From contig JADIND010000058.1 in assembly GCA_017694215.1 (NCBI GenBank), positions 1-6,626 on the forward strand: a stretch of 6,626 nucleotides of DNA, given 5' to 3'. Origin of the DNA: Candidatus Scatousia excrementipullorum. Its GTDB lineage: Bacteria; Cyanobacteriota; Vampirovibrionia; Gastranaerophilales; Gastranaerophilaceae. Made by a program: the position numbers and the translations under genes. Every line of letters begins with the position of its first letter. The stretch's first letter is position 1. This document shows, piece after piece, positions 5,770-6,626 of this stretch. The notes below the pieces were generated by a model. It did not search any database and was not told where the DNA came from. It worked only from the letters and a program-made list of their open reading frames with translations.

Positions 5770-6626
5770 ATGGTAGATTCTGTTAAGACAAATCCGGTAC
5801 CTCCGTTTACAACAATAAATTATGTAACAAAAGACGGTGAGCATTGTACGGCAACAAAAAACAACGGTGTTGTTACTGTTGTAAGTGATAAAAAAGGCGT
5901 AAAACAACTTCCGCTTGATGAATTTATGAAAGAATTTGTTGAAAGTCTGCCGAAAATGAATCTGGAAAATTCTCCTTCCAAAGATACGGTTGCTTTTTCC
6001 GGAAATGATGATGCTGCCGCTTCTGCAGCAGCTGCTGAGACCACTGAATCTGCACCGCAGACCGAAAATAAAAAAATGTCAAAAGGTGTGATTGCAGGAA
6101 TTGCAACTGCAGGGGCTCTCTTAATCGGGACAGGAATCTGGCTTCTTTCAAAAGGCAAAAATAAAAAAGCTGTTGATGAGTTAGCACAGCAAATTACGGA
6201 TAAAGCAGGCTCTCTTGCGGATGATATTGCGGAGCAGACACAAGCTGCAGTTGCTGCAGCTGCTGAAAATGTAAAAGCAGGTACTGCTAAAGTGCAGGAA
6301 GCCGCAGCCGGTGCAAAAGAAAAGGTTACAAATGCAGCCGGACAGGTTAAGACAAAGGTTCAGGAAACTGTTGCAGATATTAAAGAAAAAGCCGCTCCGA
6401 AAGTTGAAGAAGTAAAAGAAAAGGTTACAAATGCAGCTGAACAGGTTAAGACAAAAGTTCAGGAAACCGTTGAATCACTAAAACCTGCAAAAGTTGAAAA
6501 AAAACAGGCAGTAGAAGTCCTTGTTCCGGATAAAATTGAAATGCCTGACAAAACTCCAAAATCAAAAGGCAAATCAAAAAAGAAAACTCCGCAAAATATT
6601 GTAATTCAGGAAGAAGTTAAGACGGA
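5770..6626 (+). CDS. Partial gene: single-pass membrane protein with LEA/apolipoprotein-like 11-mer repeat tail
   Basis: The reading frame is open from the ATG at 5770 to the window edge (285 codons, no stop), so the C-terminus is missing. AAAGG lies 6-7 nt before the ATG. The N-terminal part (1-70) is a small polar region containing VPPFT (10-14) and a possible beta hairpin, ENCODED without a signal peptide. An alanine-rich acidic linker follows (80-100), then a transmembrane helix (about 106-126, GVIAGIATAGALLIG). The remaining tail (127-250) is long, amphipathic and rich in Ala, Lys, Glu and Val, with an 11-residue periodicity and one near-perfect 33-residue (three 11-mers) duplication. 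A Lys/Pro-rich basic stretch (258-275) ends the visible part. Such tails occur in LEA-type stress proteins and YtxH-like or apolipoprotein-like proteins that lie along membranes; that comparison rests on composition only. The function is unknown. It is divergent from murA. Synonymous differences between repeat copies support real coding. Confidence 0.85.
   Translation, partial: MVDSVKTNPVPPFTTINYVTKDGEHCTATKNNGVVTVVSDKKGVKQLPLDEFMKEFVESLPKMNLENSPSKDTVAFSGNDDAAASAAAAETTESAPQTENKKMSKGVIAGIATAGALLIGTGIWLLSKGKNKKAVDELAQQITDKAGSLADDIAEQTQAAVAAAAENVKAGTAKVQEAAAGAKEKVTNAAGQVKTKVQETVADIKEKAAPKVEEVKEKVTNAAEQVKTKVQETVESLKPAKVEKKQAVEVLVPDKIEMPDKTPKSKGKSKKKTPQNIVIQEEVKT
6316..6472 (+). repeat. Tandem 99-nt-period repeat within the plus-strand gene
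   Basis: Positions 6316-6373 and 6415-6472 match at 54 of 58 bases with a 99-nt offset. Three of the four differences are synonymous third-position changes and one changes Gly to Glu. Each copy encodes KEKVTNAAxQVKTKVQETV. The 99-nt period equals 33 residues, exactly three 11-residue turns, as in LEA and apolipoprotein amphipathic helices. Confidence 0.9.

Noticed and set aside
5820..6187. Two minus-strand open frames opposite the 5770 gene
   Set aside because: They are reverse-strand shadows of the plus-strand gene: low-complexity translations with no ribosome-binding site, whereas the plus frame has coherent repeats with synonymous changes.

Overview
The window is AT-rich chromosomal DNA from a bacterium. 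It carries two essential housekeeping genes, priA (replication restart helicase) and murA (first committed step of peptidoglycan synthesis), several small lineage-type proteins, and one in-frame mobile cassette. There is no rRNA or other phylogenetic marker. The small alanine/lysine-rich single-pass membrane proteins that begin with a 'VPxFT' stretch remind me of gut Candidatus Gastranaerophilales/Melainabacteria. That is an impression from memory, not something the sequence proves.

Layout: positions 1-175 hold a 13-bp inverted repeat and no gene. Reading leftward on the minus strand, a 156-aa membrane protein (176-646) lies downstream of priA (716-3439). priA is preceded by a 77-aa PC4/p15-type ssDNA-binding protein (3465-3698), with only 25 nt between them, so PC4 and PriA probably form one operon. 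Positions 3699-3942 are intergenic and hold a candidate promoter, a degenerate REP-like palindrome and a perfect-stem terminator. That terminator ends the next minus-strand operon, murA (4265-5584, TTG start, good promoter), followed by an overlapping 112-aa protein with a duplicated RWYDxDP motif (3943-4281). On the plus strand, divergent from murA, a gene starts at 5770 and runs off the end of the window. It encodes a protein with one transmembrane segment and an LEA/apolipoprotein-like 11-mer repeat tail.

The standout is priA. It is about 145 residues too long because a complete DUF559 (Vsr-like, PD-(D/E)XK-type) endonuclease domain is inserted in frame in helicase lobe 1, between the LxxEQ helix and the Walker A motif. 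The insert is bounded at the DNA level by near-identical 37/38-bp GC-rich inverted repeats, each able to fold into a hairpin, so it looks like a mobile cassette that entered an essential gene without breaking it. All PriA helicase motifs and all eight zinc cysteines remain, as do the recognisable acidic and histidine positions of the nuclease domain. The product is therefore either a tolerated passenger fusion or a helicase-nuclease chimera.
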